From positions 1 to 64,000 of the forward strand of contig NZ_JYIV01000030.1 of the NCBI RefSeq assembly GCF_000956405.1: DNA of 64,000 nucleotides, given 5' to 3'. Positions 17,485-26,891 of the stretch are shown piece by piece (position 1 is the stretch's first letter; every line of letters starts with the position of its first letter). The DNA is from Microbacterium oxydans (GTDB taxonomy: Bacteria; Actinomycetota; Actinomycetes; Actinomycetales; Microbacteriaceae). Below the pieces are notes generated by a model. It was given only the letters and a program-made list of their open reading frames with translations. It searched no databases and had not been told where the DNA came from. The position numbers and the translations under genes were made by a program.

Positions 17485-18682
17485 CGAGCAGGCGCCGCAG
17501 ATTCGAGCCGACAGCGTCGGTCTCGATGAGGAAGCCGTCGTGTCCGAAGTCGCTCGTGATGACCACTGCCTCGTCGCCGATGACGTTCGGGATGCTGCGG
17601 GCGATGCGCTGCTGCCCGTCCACCGGGAAGAGGCGGTCGCTGTCGATCCCGAGCACCAACGTGGTGGCGGTGATGGCGTGCAGTGCCTCTTCGACGCCCC
17701 CTCGACCGCGACCGAGGTCATGCGAGTTCATGGCCTCGACCAGCGTGATGTAGCTGTTCGCGTCGAAGCGGCGTGTGAACTTGTTGCCGTGGAAGTCGAG
17801 GTATGACTCCACGGCGAAGCGCCCTCCGTGACCGAGTGGTGACACGCCGGACTGCCAGGAGCGCTGGAACCGCTGATTGAGCTCGATCGGACTGCGGTAG
17901 TTCAGCAGGGCCATGCGCCGGGCGAGGGCCAGGCCCCGGTGCGGACCGTCGCCGTCCGCGAGGTCGTAGTACTCGCCGCCCTGGAACCGCGGATCCATCC
18001 GGATGGTCTCCAGCTGCACGGTGTTGAGCGCGATCTGGTCGGCGGTCGTCACCGGCGGAGAAGAGAGCACAGCGAGGCGCTGCACGCGTTCGGGGTGCGT
18101 GGCCGCCCATTCGAGGGCGTGCATCCCTCCCATGGAACCGCCGATCACCGCCGCCCAGCTGTCGATGCCGAGCGCATCGGCGAGGCGCACCTGAGCGGCG
18201 ACCTGGTCGCGGATCGTCAGGTACGGGAAGCGCGACGCCCATTCGTAGCCGTCGGGGGCGATGCTCGCCGGCCCGGTGGATCCCTGGCATCCGCCCAGCA
18301 TGTTCGGCGCGATCACGAACCAGCGGTCGGTGTCGAGCGGAGCGCCGGGGCCCGTGACGTCCTCCCACCAGCCCGCGGTGGGGTGTCCTGCGCCCGCAGC
18401 GCCGCGCACATGGCTGTCGCCGGTGAGAGCGTGCAGCACGAGGACGGCATTGTCGCGCGCCGAGTTCAGCTCACCCCAGGATTCGTAGGCGATGCGTATG
18501 CCGGGGAGCTCCCTGCCGCTCTCGGTGGCGAAGGGGCCGAAGGCGGCGAAGCGACGGCCTCCCACGGGGTCGCCGTCGCGCCAGGCGCCGGTCGCCGGCG
18601 GGCGTGCGCGGAGCAGCCTGACATCGGCTTCCGTCACGGGTGCAGACGGCACCGTGTCCTCGGAGGTCGTCTGCCAGTCCAT
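17477..18682 (-). CDS. metX: Homoserine O-acetyltransferase
   Basis: A 401-residue alpha/beta-hydrolase enzyme that makes O-acetylhomoserine, the activated precursor for direct-sulfhydrylation methionine synthesis. Diagnostic segments are YESWGELNSARDNAVLV, ALTGDSHVRG, the nucleophile elbow GGSMGGMHALEW (Ser183) and the C-terminal TSDFGHDGFL with the catalytic His. The ATG at 18682 matches the family N-terminus; GAGAAT lies 6 bases upstream, a weak leaderless -10. Its partner metY is just over 1.1 kb upstream on the same strand, with a nuclease-like gene between. Confidence 0.95.
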   Translation of the reverse strand: MDWQTTSEDTVPSAPVTEADVRLLRARPPATGAWRDGDPVGGRRFAAFGPFATESGRELPGIRIAYESWGELNSARDNAVLVLHALTGDSHVRGAAGAGHPTAGWWEDVTGPGAPLDTDRWFVIAPNMLGGCQGSTGPASIAPDGYEWASRFPYLTIRDQVAAQVRLADALGIDSWAAVIGGSMGGMHALEWAATHPERVQRLAVLSSPPVTTADQIALNTVQLETIRMDPRFQGGEYYDLADGDGPHRGLALARRMALLNYRSPIELNQRFQRSWQSGVSPLGHGGRFAVESYLDFHGNKFTRRFDANSYITLVEAMNSHDLGRGRGGVEEALHAITATTLVLGIDSDRLFPVDGQQRIARSIPNVIGDEAVVITSDFGHDGFLIETDAVGSNLRRLLDS

Positions 18683-18722
18683 GTTCCCATTCTCGCCTGG
18701 TCGGACACCCCTCGGCGGCAGG

Positions 18723-19679
18723 TTACGAACCGATCGGGGATCGAGTTCGGGTGACGGTGGCCAGATGATCGCTGTTGCCGGCGCGCATCGTGCTCGACGT
18801 GACGACGCCGAGTCCGCGCACGAACACCTGGTCGATGCGGACGAGCGGGAAGGCGACGGGCCACGTGAAGCCCAGGCTTCCGTCGGTCGGGCGCACCCAG
18901 TCGGTCTCCGCACGCAGGGCGGCCAGATTCGGGTCGGTCGACGGCGCGTTGAAGTCGCCGACGACGATCAGCGACTCCGCCGGGTCGGCCGCGACCGCTT
19001 CCGCGATGCCGCCCAGCATGGTGTCGCGGTCGTGCTGGTGCCCTGGTCGTACCGATGCCGCGTGCAGCACGTAGACGGCGACGGGGGTGGAGGGAGCCTG
19101 CACCTCGACGCGCAGCGCCCGTTTCCAGCTGAGCCCGAGCGTGAGGGGCTCGGCGTCGGCGAGAGGATATCTGCTCCAGACGCCGACGGTCCCCACGGTG
19201 TACGAGTGCGGATACTCCGCTGCGAGTTCCTCCTGCGCAGCGGAGAGGCTGTCTCCGTCGAGCTCGACAAGGGCGATCACGTCGGCGCCGCTCTGCGCGA
19301 GCTCGGCGGCGGAGGCGGCGGCTCCACCGGATCGCGCCCGCACGTTCTGACTCACCACGGTCAGCTCGGATGCGGCAGCCGACTCCGCGTCCGCCGCGCC
19401 GGGGAGCCCGGGGAACGCCGGCATCATGGCGAGGACCCACAGGAGTGCGGGGACCAGGAGCAGGACGAGAACTCGCGGAGCACGGATCAGCGCGACCAGC
19501 ACCATCACGACGAGGACGAGGCCGAGCCACGGGAGGATCGCAGCGACCGCGGTGCCGACGAGGCCGGGGATCCAGCCGCACGCCACGATGAGAGACAGGA
19601 CGATGCCGGCCACGGCGAGCCACCGGGCAGCGGTGCGTGACCGCCGCGCGCGGGGCGGGGGATGCGGGGCGTCGATCAT
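18723..19679 (-). CDS. Membrane-anchored endonuclease/exonuclease/phosphatase family protein
   Basis: A 318-residue protein with three N-terminal membrane helices (about 20-38, 43-62, 67-85) and an extracytoplasmic EEP-fold domain. Marks of the fold are VVSQNVRARS, VIALVELDGDSL, VVGDFNAPSTDP and the C-terminal GNSDHLATVTRTR. Such proteins hydrolyse phosphodiester or phosphomonoester bonds in lipids or nucleic acids; the substrate here is unknown. The ATG at 19679 has a GAGGAG site four bases before it; a start eight codons upstream lacks one. It lies between metX and metY but has no clear link to methionine. Confidence 0.85.
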   Translation of the reverse strand: MIDAPHPPPRARRSRTAARWLAVAGIVLSLIVACGWIPGLVGTAVAAILPWLGLVLVVMVLVALIRAPRVLVLLLVPALLWVLAMMPAFPGLPGAADAESAAASELTVVSQNVRARSGGAAASAAELAQSGADVIALVELDGDSLSAAQEELAAEYPHSYTVGTVGVWSRYPLADAEPLTLGLSWKRALRVEVQAPSTPVAVYVLHAASVRPGHQHDRDTMLGGIAEAVAADPAESLIVVGDFNAPSTDPNLAALRAETDWVRPTDGSLGFTWPVAFPLVRIDQVFVRGLGVVTSSTMRAGNSDHLATVTRTRSPIGS

Positions 19680-19757
19680 GGTCTCCTCGGGGCGGAGTCC
19701 CATTCTCGACGGAACCGCCTGTGGGTCGGCCGGGTGATGTCGTCGCCGTCACACGGA

Positions 19758-19788
19758 GATGCCCCGGAACACAGGGCTCCGGGGCATC
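19758..19788 (-). terminator. Terminator hairpin after metY
   Basis: Arms GATGCCCCGGA and TCCGGGGCATC (11 bp perfect) around a 9-base loop, 15 bases past the metY stop. Confidence 0.7.
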
Positions 19789-19803
19789 GACGTCGGTGCG
19801 GGG

Positions 19804-21126
19804 TCAGGCGCGGGCGGCCTCCGAGATGGCACGTGCTGCGGCGAGTGCCTGCTCGAGGTCGGCCTTGAGGTCGTCGACGTTCTCGATGCCGACGGAGAGA
19901 CGGACGAGGCCCGGAGTCACGCCGGCGGTCAGCTGCTGCTCGGGCGTCAGCTGCGCGTGGGTGGTGGACGCCGGGTGGATGACGAGCGAGCGCACGTCGC
20001 CGATGTTGGCGAGGTGGCTGAACAGCGACAGGCTGTTCACGAACTCGCGACCGGCCTCGACGCCGCCCTTCAGCTCGAACGACAGCACGGCGCCGACGCC
20101 CTTGGGGGCGTACTCGTTCGCCTTGGCGTACCACGGCGACGACGGCAGGCCCGAGTAGTTGACGGTCGCGACGTCGTCACGGCCGTCCAGCCACTCGGCG
20201 ATCTCCTGCGCGTTCTGCACGTGGCGCTCGATGCGCAGGGAGAGGGTCTCGACACCCTGGATGAGGTTCCAGGCGCTCTGCGGTGCGATCGCCGAACCGA
20301 GGTCGCGCAGCAGCTGCACGCGTGCCTTGATGATGTACGCGAGCGGGTCGCCCACGGCAGCCGTGTAGCTGGCGCCGTGGTACGAGGGGTCGGGCACCGT
20401 GAGACCGGGGAAGGTGTCGACGTGCTTCGACCACTCGAACTTCCCGCCGTCGATGATGACGCCGCCGATGGTCGTGCCGTGGCCGCCGAGGAACTTCGTG
20501 ACCGAGTGCACGACGATGTCGGCGCCGTGTTCGAACGGGCGGATCAGGTACGGGGTCGCGATCGTGTTGTCGACGATGAGCGGGACGCCGCTCTCGTGGG
20601 CGATGTCGGCGACGGTGCGGATGTCGAGGATGTTGATCTGCGGGTTGCCGATCGTCTCCGCGAAGAACAGCTTCGTGTTCGGACGGACCGCGCGACGCCA
20701 CTCCTCGGCGTCGTCCTGGTTCTCGACGAAGGTGACCTCGATGCCGAGCTTCGCCAGCGTGTACTTGAAGAGGTTGTAGGTGCCGCCGTAGATCGAGCTC
20801 GACGCCACGAAGTGGTCGCCGGCCTGGGCGATGTTGAGGATCGCGAAGGTCGATGCCGCCTGGCCGCTTGCGAGCACGAGCGCCCCGGTGCCGCCTTCGA
20901 GTGCGGCGAGACGCTGCTCGAGCACGTCCTGCGTCGGGTTCTGGATGCGGGTGTAGATGTTGCCGAACTCCGCGAGGGCGAAGAGGTTGGCCGCGTGGTC
21001 GGCGCTGTCGAACACGTAGGAGGTGGTCTGGTAGATCGGCGTGGCACGCGCCTTGGTGACCGGGTCGGGGGCGGCGCCGGAGTGGATCTGCTTGGTCTCG
21101 AAGCGCCAGGACTCGGGTGCGGACAT
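19804..21126 (-). CDS. metY: O-acetylhomoserine sulfhydrylase (aminocarboxypropyltransferase)
   Basis: A 440-residue PLP enzyme of the Cys/Met metabolism family that converts O-acetylhomoserine and sulfide to homocysteine. The PLP-binding Lys211 lies in HSVTKFLGGHGTTIGG. Other family marks are FETKQIHSGAAPDP, TTSYVFDSADHAANLF and the C-terminal PEQQLTAGVTPGLVRLSVG. The start ATG 21126 has a GGGGG site upstream. It is transcribed apart from metX but on the same strand, giving the two-step direct sulfhydrylation route. Confidence 0.95.
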   Translation of the reverse strand: MSAPESWRFETKQIHSGAAPDPVTKARATPIYQTTSYVFDSADHAANLFALAEFGNIYTRIQNPTQDVLEQRLAALEGGTGALVLASGQAASTFAILNIAQAGDHFVASSSIYGGTYNLFKYTLAKLGIEVTFVENQDDAEEWRRAVRPNTKLFFAETIGNPQINILDIRTVADIAHESGVPLIVDNTIATPYLIRPFEHGADIVVHSVTKFLGGHGTTIGGVIIDGGKFEWSKHVDTFPGLTVPDPSYHGASYTAAVGDPLAYIIKARVQLLRDLGSAIAPQSAWNLIQGVETLSLRIERHVQNAQEIAEWLDGRDDVATVNYSGLPSSPWYAKANEYAPKGVGAVLSFELKGGVEAGREFVNSLSLFSHLANIGDVRSLVIHPASTTHAQLTPEQQLTAGVTPGLVRLSVGIENVDDLKADLEQALAAARAISEAARA

Positions 21127-21178
21127 GTGATTCCCCCAGAAGTGGTCGGAAGGTCGGATGGCGGATGCCGTTTCAGCG

Positions 21179-21213
21179 ACAGTACGGAATATCGGAGCCT
21201 GTCAACAACAGGT
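21179..21213 (-). promoter_or_regulatory. Candidate metY promoter with small inverted repeat
   Basis: On the minus strand TTGACA (21205-21200) and TACTGT (21184-21179) are 15 bases apart, slightly short. CCTGT-CAACA-ACAGG (21199-21213) overlaps the -35 and could be an operator. I saw no SAM riboswitch fold in the 52-base leader this would give. Confidence 0.35.
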
Positions 21214-21310
21214 GGGAAATGTGACGTAACACAGTGCAGGCCCGGAATCACGCGGCGGGAGGGTTCCACGACAGCGCCGTGGGGGAGCTCGCAATCCACG
21301 GAGAACGCCG

Positions 21311-21316
21311 TACGGT
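21311..21316 (+). promoter_or_regulatory. -10 box TACGGT, leaderless SDR gene
   Basis: TACGGT, six bases, then ATG at 21323. Confidence 0.6.
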
Positions 21317-21322
21317 GGAGGC

Positions 21323-22108
21323 ATGGCGAACAGACGAGCAGTGGTGACAGGTGCGAGTTCGGGCATCGGCGCGGCGACGGTGCGCGCGCTCCGTGCCAGG
21401 GGGTGGGACGTCGTGGGGGTGGCACGCCGCGCGGATCGGCTGGCCGCGCTCGCCGCGGAGACCGGGGCTTCCGCCATCGCCTGTGACCTGACCGATTCGT
21501 CGGCCGTCGAGGCTCTCGTGGAAGAGATCGCGCGGTCGGGCCCGGTGCACGCACTCGTCCAAGTCGCCGGTGGCGCGCGAGGCACCGATCGCATCGAGAA
21601 CGCGTCGGTCGAGGACTGGCAGTGGATGTTCGACGCGAACGTGCTGGCCAGCCAGCGTCTCGTCGCCGGCCTGCTCCCGCTTCTCCGTCGCGCTGCCGCC
21701 GTTGACGGCCATGCCGATACGGTCTTCGTCACCTCCACTGCCGCGCAGACCGCCTATGCCGGGGGTGCGGGATACAACGCGGCGAAGGCAGCGGAGGCGA
21801 TGCTGGTCAAAGTGCTCCGTCAGGAGCTCAACGGCGAGCCGATCCGCGTGGTCGAGGTGGCTCCGGGAATGGTGCACACCGAGGAGTTCACCCTCAATCG
21901 TCTCGGCGGTGACTCCGTGGCTGCCGAGGCCGTGTATGCCGGTGTCGAAGCGCCGCTCGTGGCCGATGACGTGGCCGATGTGATCGCGTACGCCCTGGAG
22001 TCTCCCGGCCACGTGAATCTCGACCTGATCACGATGCGCCCTGTCGCGCAGTCCGCGCAGCACCTGCTCGCCCGCGGACCGCTGCGTGTGCGGTCGGCGA
22101 TCGACTGA
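21323..22108 (+). CDS. SDR family oxidoreductase
   Basis: A 261-residue short-chain dehydrogenase. [18 protein letters not shown] is the NAD(P)-binding glycine motif; the catalytic Tyr151 and Lys155 are in [23 protein letters not shown] is the segment after the active site. The group resembles YdfG/serine-dehydrogenase-like SDRs. Substrate unknown. It is followed two bases later by ung, so the two form one transcript, although they have no evident functional link. Confidence 0.9.
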   Translation: MANRRAVVTGASSGIGAATVRALRARGWDVVGVARRADRLAALAAETGASAIACDLTDSSAVEALVEEIARSGPVHALVQVAGGARGTDRIENASVEDWQWMFDANVLASQRLVAGLLPLLRRAAAVDGHADTVFVTSTAAQTAYAGGAGYNAAKAAEAMLVKVLRQELNGEPIRVVEVAPGMVHTEEFTLNRLGGDSVAAEAVYAGVEAPLVADDVADVIAYALESPGHVNLDLITMRPVAQSAQHLLARGPLRVRSAID

Positions 22109-22110
22109 CG

Positions 22111-22824
22111 ATGGCGCAGACTCTCGCACAGCTCGCCGCGGACGGGCGGATCGACGCGGGCTGGGCCGAGGCATTGGCCCCGGTGCAGGACACGATCACC
22201 GGCCTGGGGGAGCGCCTGCGTGCTGAACAGGAAGCGGGTCGCGACTACCTGCCGGCGGGGGCTCATGTGCTCCGAGCGTTCCAGCAGCCCCTGTCGGACG
22301 TGCGTGTCCTGATCACGGGACAGGATCCGTACCCCACGCTGGGGCACCCCATCGGCCTGTCGTTCGCCGTGGACCGCGACGTGCGCCCGCTGCCCCGCAG
22401 CCTCGCGAACATCTACAAGGAGCGCGAGAGCGATCTCGGCCTTCCGCCTGCCCCGCACGGAGATCTCACCGCGTGGAGCGAGCAGGGCGTGCTCCTGCTC
22501 AACCGGGTACTCACCGTGCGTCCCGGCGCGGCGGCGTCGCACCGCGGCTGGGGGTGGGAGAAGGTCACGGAGCTCGCCATCCGTGCCCTCGTCGCCCGCG
22601 ATCAGCCGCTCGTCGCGATCCTGTGGGGCAAGGACGCGGCGAACCTGCAACCGCTCCTGGGCGAGACGCCGGTGATCGCCTCCGCACACCCCTCGCCGCT
22701 CTCCGCCAGTCGTGGCTTCTTCGGGTCGCGACCGTTCTCCCGCGCCAACGCCCTCCTCGAGGAGCAAGGTTCCACGGCGGTGGACTGGCGGGTGGCTGGG
22801 GAAGGCTCTCCCTCCCTAAGCTGA
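22111..22824 (+). CDS. ung: Uracil-DNA glycosylase (family 1)
   Basis: A 237-residue base-excision repair enzyme that removes uracil from DNA. The water-activating Asp72 is in [10 protein letters not shown] and the catalytic His193 in the [20 protein letters not shown] minor-groove loop. Starts two bases after the SDR stop with no Shine-Dalgarno, so it is probably [12 protein letters not shown] coupling. Length is normal for the family. Confidence 0.95.
   Translation: MAQTLAQLAADGRIDAGWAEALAPVQDTITGLGERLRAEQEAGRDYLPAGAHVLRAFQQPLSDVRVLITGQDPYPTLGHPIGLSFAVDRDVRPLPRSLANIYKERESDLGLPPAPHGDLTAWSEQGVLLLNRVLTVRPGAAASHRGWGWEKVTELAIRALVARDQPLVAILWGKDAANLQPLLGETPVIASAHPSPLSASRGFFGSRPFSRANALLEEQGSTAVDWRVAGEGSPSLS
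22817..22822 (+). promoter_or_regulatory. -10 box TAAGCT, leaderless GNAT gene
   Basis: TAAGCT, six bases, then ATG at 22829. It overlaps the end of ung. Confidence 0.55.
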
Positions 22825-22828
22825 GCGC

Positions 22829-23446
22829 ATGCAGTTCGAGCCGGGGGACCGTCGCCGCGTTCTCCCGCGCCATCTCCGACCAGCGCCGGCACCCGAGGTC
22901 TTCTCCTATGCGATCCGCCCGGTCCGCCCGGCGGATCTGCCGCACGTGCGTGAGATCTACAACCACTTCGTGAGCAACTCGGCCGTGACTCTCGACGAGC
23001 GGCCTAGCAGCATCCCCTACTGGCGCGAGAAGTACGCGCTGCTGACCAGGCTGCAGCTTCCATTCCTCGTGGCGGTATCCCCGGGGGGCGAGGTCATGGG
23101 CTATGCGCTCGCGCAGCCGTGGGCGGGGAAGAACGCGTACAAGTACACGGTCGAGGACTCGATCTACCTGGGTCCAGGCGCCGGGGGCAAGGGACTCGGC
23201 GCGGCCCTGCTGCAGGCGCTCATCGACGCGTGCGAGCAGATCGGACTGCGTGAGATGGTCGCAGTCATCAGCGATCACGGGGCTGAGGCCTCGATCCGGC
23301 TGCACGAGAAGCTCGGATTCGTCGAAGCAGGACGGATGGGTCGCGTCGGCTACAAGTTCGGCAGGGACCTCGGCACCGTCTACATGCGCCGGGTGCTCAC
23401 TCCGACGGGACGGCGCCGAGGAAAGCTGTTCGGCGCACGACGCTGA
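22829..23446 (+). CDS. GNAT family N-acetyltransferase (phosphinothricin acetyltransferase-like)
   Basis: A 205-residue acetyltransferase of the Pat/MddA type. After a 25-residue Arg/Pro-rich extension, YAIRPVRPADLPHVREIYNH begins the GNAT domain; KYTVEDSIYLGPGAGGKGLG holds the acetyl-CoA loop and RLHEKLGFVEAGRMG the C-terminal motif. Homologues acetylate phosphinothricin, methionine sulfoximine or other amines. The ATG at 22829 is supported by the leaderless spacing, but the extension leaves open a later start around residue 26. Confidence 0.85.
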   Translation: MQFEPGDRRRVLPRHLRPAPAPEVFSYAIRPVRPADLPHVREIYNHFVSNSAVTLDERPSSIPYWREKYALLTRLQLPFLVAVSPGGEVMGYALAQPWAGKNAYKYTVEDSIYLGPGAGGKGLGAALLQALIDACEQIGLREMVAVISDHGAEASIRLHEKLGFVEAGRMGRVGYKFGRDLGTVYMRRVLTPTGRRRGKLFGARR

Positions 23447-23474
23447 AGGGAGTGGCCCTAGCCACCCTGGCCGT

Positions 23475-24272
23475 TCAACCTTCGGGCGTGGTCGGGATGA
23501 CGGGGATCGCCGCGAGCAGCCTTCGCGTATAGTCCTGCGTCGGGTGCAGGAGCACATCGCTCGTCGAGCCGCGTTCGACGATGTGTCCGTCCTTCATCAC
23601 GACGACCGTGTCGCAGAGGTTCTGCACCACGCCGATGTCGTGGGACACGAGGACGAGTGTGAGGTCGCTCGTGCGTCGCAGCTCGATCAGCAGGTCGAGG
23701 ATCTGTGCGCGCACCGTCACATCCAGCGCGGACAGCGGTTCGTCGCCGACCAGGATCCGGGGGCCGTGGACGATCGCCCTCGCGAGCGCGATCCGCTGGC
23801 GCTGCCCGCCGGAGAACTCGTGGGGGTAGCGGTCGGCCATGTCCGGTTGGAGTCCCACCTGAGCCAGCACCTCGCGGACGCGCGCGCGATGGTCACCTTC
23901 GACGCCGAGGGCCCACAGCGGTTCGCGGACGATCTGTCCCGCCGTCATGCGGGGATCGAGCGACGCGTACGGATCCTGGAACACCAGCCCCGTCTCCCGC
24001 CGCAACCAGTGCAGGGATCTCGCGGAGGCGGAGGCATCCACGAGACGGCCGCCCACCGCGACGGAACCTGATGTCGGACGGTCGAGCCCCAGCAGCAGCC
24101 GCACCAGGGTCGACTTGCCCGATCCCGACTCGCCGATGATGCCGACCGATGACCCTTCGACGATGTCGAGATCGGTGGGTGCCAGCGCGGTGACGGTGCG
24201 GGCACGTTCGAAAGCGGTGCGCTTCGGGGCGAAGAAGTCCCTGGCGAGGCCTCGTGCTTCGATCAAGCTCAT
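23475..24272 (-). CDS. Peptide-type ABC transporter ATPase, second subunit (DppF-like)
   Basis: A 265-residue ABC ATPase. Walker A GESGSGKSTLVRLLLG, signature FSGGQRQRIALARAI and Walker B RILVGDEPLSALD are intact. It carries only a short C-terminal extension after the ABC domain. It is the last gene of a five-gene operon and overlaps the preceding ATPase by 4 bases (ATGA, 24269-24272). It energises import of a peptide or similar oligomer through the two permeases upstream. Confidence 0.93.
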   Translation of the reverse strand: MSLIEARGLARDFFAPKRTAFERARTVTALAPTDLDIVEGSSVGIIGESGSGKSTLVRLLLGLDRPTSGSVAVGGRLVDASASARSLHWLRRETGLVFQDPYASLDPRMTAGQIVREPLWALGVEGDHRARVREVLAQVGLQPDMADRYPHEFSGGQRQRIALARAIVHGPRILVGDEPLSALDVTVRAQILDLLIELRRTSDLTLVLVSHDIGVVQNLCDTVVVMKDGHIVERGSTSDVLLHPTQDYTRRLLAAIPVIPTTPEG

Positions 24273-25060
24273 GCGGTGCCCCCGTCCGGACGCCACAGCG
24301 TGGCCGTCGCATCACGCAGCAGTCCCTGGGTGATCGGAGAAGAGGGCTTCGACAGCAGGGTGGAGACGGGCGCGGCTTCGACCACCTTGCCGTGTTCGAG
24401 CACGACGCCGTCGGTCGCGACCTGAGCGAGCACGGCGAGGTCATGCGTGATGAAGACCAGTGACATGCCCTCGTCCGTGACCAGCGCCAGCAGCAGGGAG
24501 AGGATCTCCGCCTGAATCGTGACGTCCAACGCGGTGGTCGGCTCATCCGCGATGAGCAGACGCGGACGGCAGGCGAGCGCCATCGCGATGGCGACGCGCT
24601 GGCGCTGACCGCCGGAGAGCTGGTGCGGGTACCGGTCGACGATCGACTCCGGGTCGGGCAGGCGCACCCGCGCTGCCTCCGCGATCGCCCGTTCCCTCGC
24701 CTCGCGGCGTCCGAGGCCCTCGTGGATGCGGACCGACTCCGCGATCTGGCGGCCGACGGTCCTGATCGGGTTGAGCGCGGTGCGGGGCTCTTGGAACACG
24801 ATGCCGATCTCGTCCCCTCGAAGGCGGGCGAGCTCGCGGTCGGGCATCCCGATCAGTTCGGTCCCGTTCCACCGGATGCTGCCCCTCGCGGTCGCACCGT
24901 CGGGGAGCAGCCCCAGCACGGCGAGGGCGGTGAGAGACTTCCCCGAGCCGGATTCGCCGATCAGTCCGAGTCGGGCGCCATCCGGGACATCGAAGGAGAC
25001 GCCGTCGACCACCGGCCGTCCGTCGACCTCGATCACCAGGTCCTGCACGGAAAGGCTCAT
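24269..25060 (-). CDS. Peptide-type ABC transporter ATPase, first subunit (DppD-like)
   Basis: A 263-residue ABC ATPase with Walker A GESGSGKSLTALAVLG, signature LSGGQRQRVAIAMAL and Walker B RLLIADEPTTALDVTIQ. The N-terminus MSLSVQDLVIEVDG is typical, and the ATG at 25060 makes a 4-base overlap with the permease stop. It pairs with the following ATPase as the usual heterodimer of Opp/Dpp importers. Confidence 0.93.
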   Translation of the reverse strand: MSLSVQDLVIEVDGRPVVDGVSFDVPDGARLGLIGESGSGKSLTALAVLGLLPDGATARGSIRWNGTELIGMPDRELARLRGDEIGIVFQEPRTALNPIRTVGRQIAESVRIHEGLGRREARERAIAEAARVRLPDPESIVDRYPHQLSGGQRQRVAIAMALACRPRLLIADEPTTALDVTIQAEILSLLLALVTDEGMSLVFITHDLAVLAQVATDGVVLEHGKVVEAAPVSTLLSKPSSPITQGLLRDATATLWRPDGGTA

Positions 25061-25926
25061 GCGACCACCGCCGGGGTGTGGATCTCTGCGGCTCGGTGTC
25101 GCAGGGTCGGATCCGTCGCCTCGCGCAGACCGTCGCCCAGCAGGTTGAGCGCGAGCACCGTGATCGTGATGGTGAGTCCCGGCCAGATGACCGACAGCGG
25201 ATGCACTCCGATGTAGCGCTGCAGGTCGGCGAGCAGCAGACCCCAGCTGGGGTCGACGACCGAGGCGCCGAAACCCAGATACGACAGGCCGGCCTCCGCG
25301 AGCACGGCGACGGCCATCGACCACGACAACTGCACGATGAAGACGGGGGCCACGTTCGGCAGCAGATGGCGCACCAGGCTCTGCGGCGGAGTAAGTCCGG
25401 CAGCTCTGGCTGCGAGGACGAAGTCGCTCTGCTGCACGCGGCGCAGCTCCGGTCGGGTGACCCTCGCGATGTTGACGCCGAAGCCGATGCCGACCGCCCA
25501 GATCACGACCCACAGCGACCCTCCCCAGACCGAGGAGATCATCATGGCGATCAGCAGCACGGGGAACGCGATCAGGATGTCGACGAGCACGGCGACGGTC
25601 TCCCGCATCCACCGCGCGGTGAGTGCCCCGAGCGCGGCCAGGGCGATCCCCACCACGGTGGCGACGATGCCGGCCCCGACGCTCACGAACACCGTCGTGC
25701 GTGCGCCCGCCATCAGCAGGCTCAGGATGTCGCGCCCGGTGTCGTCGGTGCCGAGGAGGTGAGGCCAGCTCGGCGGAAGCCACCGATCGCCGATGTCCGA
25801 GGCCTGCGGATCGAAAGGCGTCCAGAAGAGCGAGATCAGCGCGGTCACGACGATCACCAGGACGACGACGATGCCGAAGCGTCCTGTGGAGGTGTCCCAC
25901 AGACGGGCGAGCCAGCGCGGATTCAT
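25057..25926 (-). CDS. Peptide-type ABC transporter permease (DppC-like)
   Basis: A 289-residue inner-membrane subunit with about six helices. HLLGTDDTGRDILSLLMAGA is the DppC-type N-terminal signature, and ARAAGLTPPQSLVRHLLPN is the EAA loop that contacts the ATPase. Start ATG 25926 overlaps the preceding permease stop by 4 bases. Confidence 0.93.
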   Translation of the reverse strand: MNPRWLARLWDTSTGRFGIVVVLVIVVTALISLFWTPFDPQASDIGDRWLPPSWPHLLGTDDTGRDILSLLMAGARTTVFVSVGAGIVATVVGIALAALGALTARWMRETVAVLVDILIAFPVLLIAMMISSVWGGSLWVVIWAVGIGFGVNIARVTRPELRRVQQSDFVLAARAAGLTPPQSLVRHLLPNVAPVFIVQLSWSMAVAVLAEAGLSYLGFGASVVDPSWGLLLADLQRYIGVHPLSVIWPGLTITITVLALNLLGDGLREATDPTLRHRAAEIHTPAVVA

Positions 25927-26873
25927 GCGGACTCCCGCTGTCGAGGATCGATCGCACGGTGCAGGAGATCCACCAGGAAGCCGACGACCAATACGAAACC
26001 GGTCAGCACGAGCAGCTCGCTCTGCACCTTGATCAGGTCGCGCGTGCCGACATCGGCCACGAGCATGCGACCGATCCCCGGCAGGGTGAACAGCTGCTCG
26101 ATCACGACCGACCCGACGATGATGCCGGCGACCTGGAGCCCGAGCACGGTGATGATGGAGAGGCCCACGGCGGGGATGCCGTGCTGGATGAGCGCTCGGG
26201 TGCGGGTGAGGCCCTTGGCGGCGGCGGTGCGCACGAAGTCCTGGCCGGCAGCTTGCAGGGTCGCGCTGCGCACGAACCGCATGAGCATCGCGCCCTCGAC
26301 GATCCCGATCGTCAGGGCCGGGAGCAGCAGGGACTCGATCGCCTTCCCCGGGGTGGACCAGCCGGTGCGCGGGAAGCCTTGAGGAGGAAGCCAGCCCAGC
26401 CATACCGAGAACACCACGATCAGCATCATGCCTGCCCACACGACGGGGACGGCGGCGAGGGCCTGTGCGCCGACGCTGAGCGCGGTCCCCCCTCGTCGGT
26501 TGCGGAGCAGGGCGGCGAGGATGCCGAACGGCACGGCGATGACGACGGCGATCAGGAGCGACATGGCGCCGAGCGGGACGGTGACCTGGGCCTTGAGGAG
26601 GATCTCCTCGCCGACCGAGGCGCCGGACAGCAGGGACGTGCCGAGATCGCCGCGGAAGATGCCGCCGATCCAGTCCGTGTACTGGGCGAGGAGCGGGCGA
26701 TTCAGGCCAAGGGATTCGCGGAGTGCATCGACCTCGGTGGGGGAGGCCTGCGTGCCGGCGATCAGCTGTGCGACGTCACCGGGGAAGACACGCAGCGTGA
26801 GGAAGATGAGCACACTCGACACGAGGAGCCCTGCGATGAGCAGGGCTCCTCGGACGAGGGCATAGCGGATCAC
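25923..26873 (-). CDS. Peptide-type ABC transporter permease (DppB-like)
   Basis: A 316-residue membrane subunit with about six helices. RVFPGDVAQLIAGTQASPTE is the periplasmic-loop segment shared by DppB/OppB proteins, and TAAAKGLTRTRALIQHGIP is the EAA loop. The GTG at 26873 follows the binding-protein stop by 18 bases and has no obvious ribosome site, so it may depend on upstream [11 protein letters not shown]. Confidence 0.92.
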   Translation of the reverse strand: MIRYALVRGALLIAGLLVSSVLIFLTLRVFPGDVAQLIAGTQASPTEVDALRESLGLNRPLLAQYTDWIGGIFRGDLGTSLLSGASVGEEILLKAQVTVPLGAMSLLIAVVIAVPFGILAALLRNRRGGTALSVGAQALAAVPVVWAGMMLIVVFSVWLGWLPPQGFPRTGWSTPGKAIESLLLPALTIGIVEGAMLMRFVRSATLQAAGQDFVRTAAAKGLTRTRALIQHGIPAVGLSIITVLGLQVAGIIVGSVVIEQLFTLPGIGRMLVADVGTRDLIKVQSELLVLTGFVLVVGFLVDLLHRAIDPRQRESA

Positions 26874-26891
26874 GACGCGTGCGACCGCTCG

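Noticed and set aside
21127..21322. SAM riboswitch or S-box before metY
   Set aside because: No matching conserved core or multi-stem fold was seen in the short leader.
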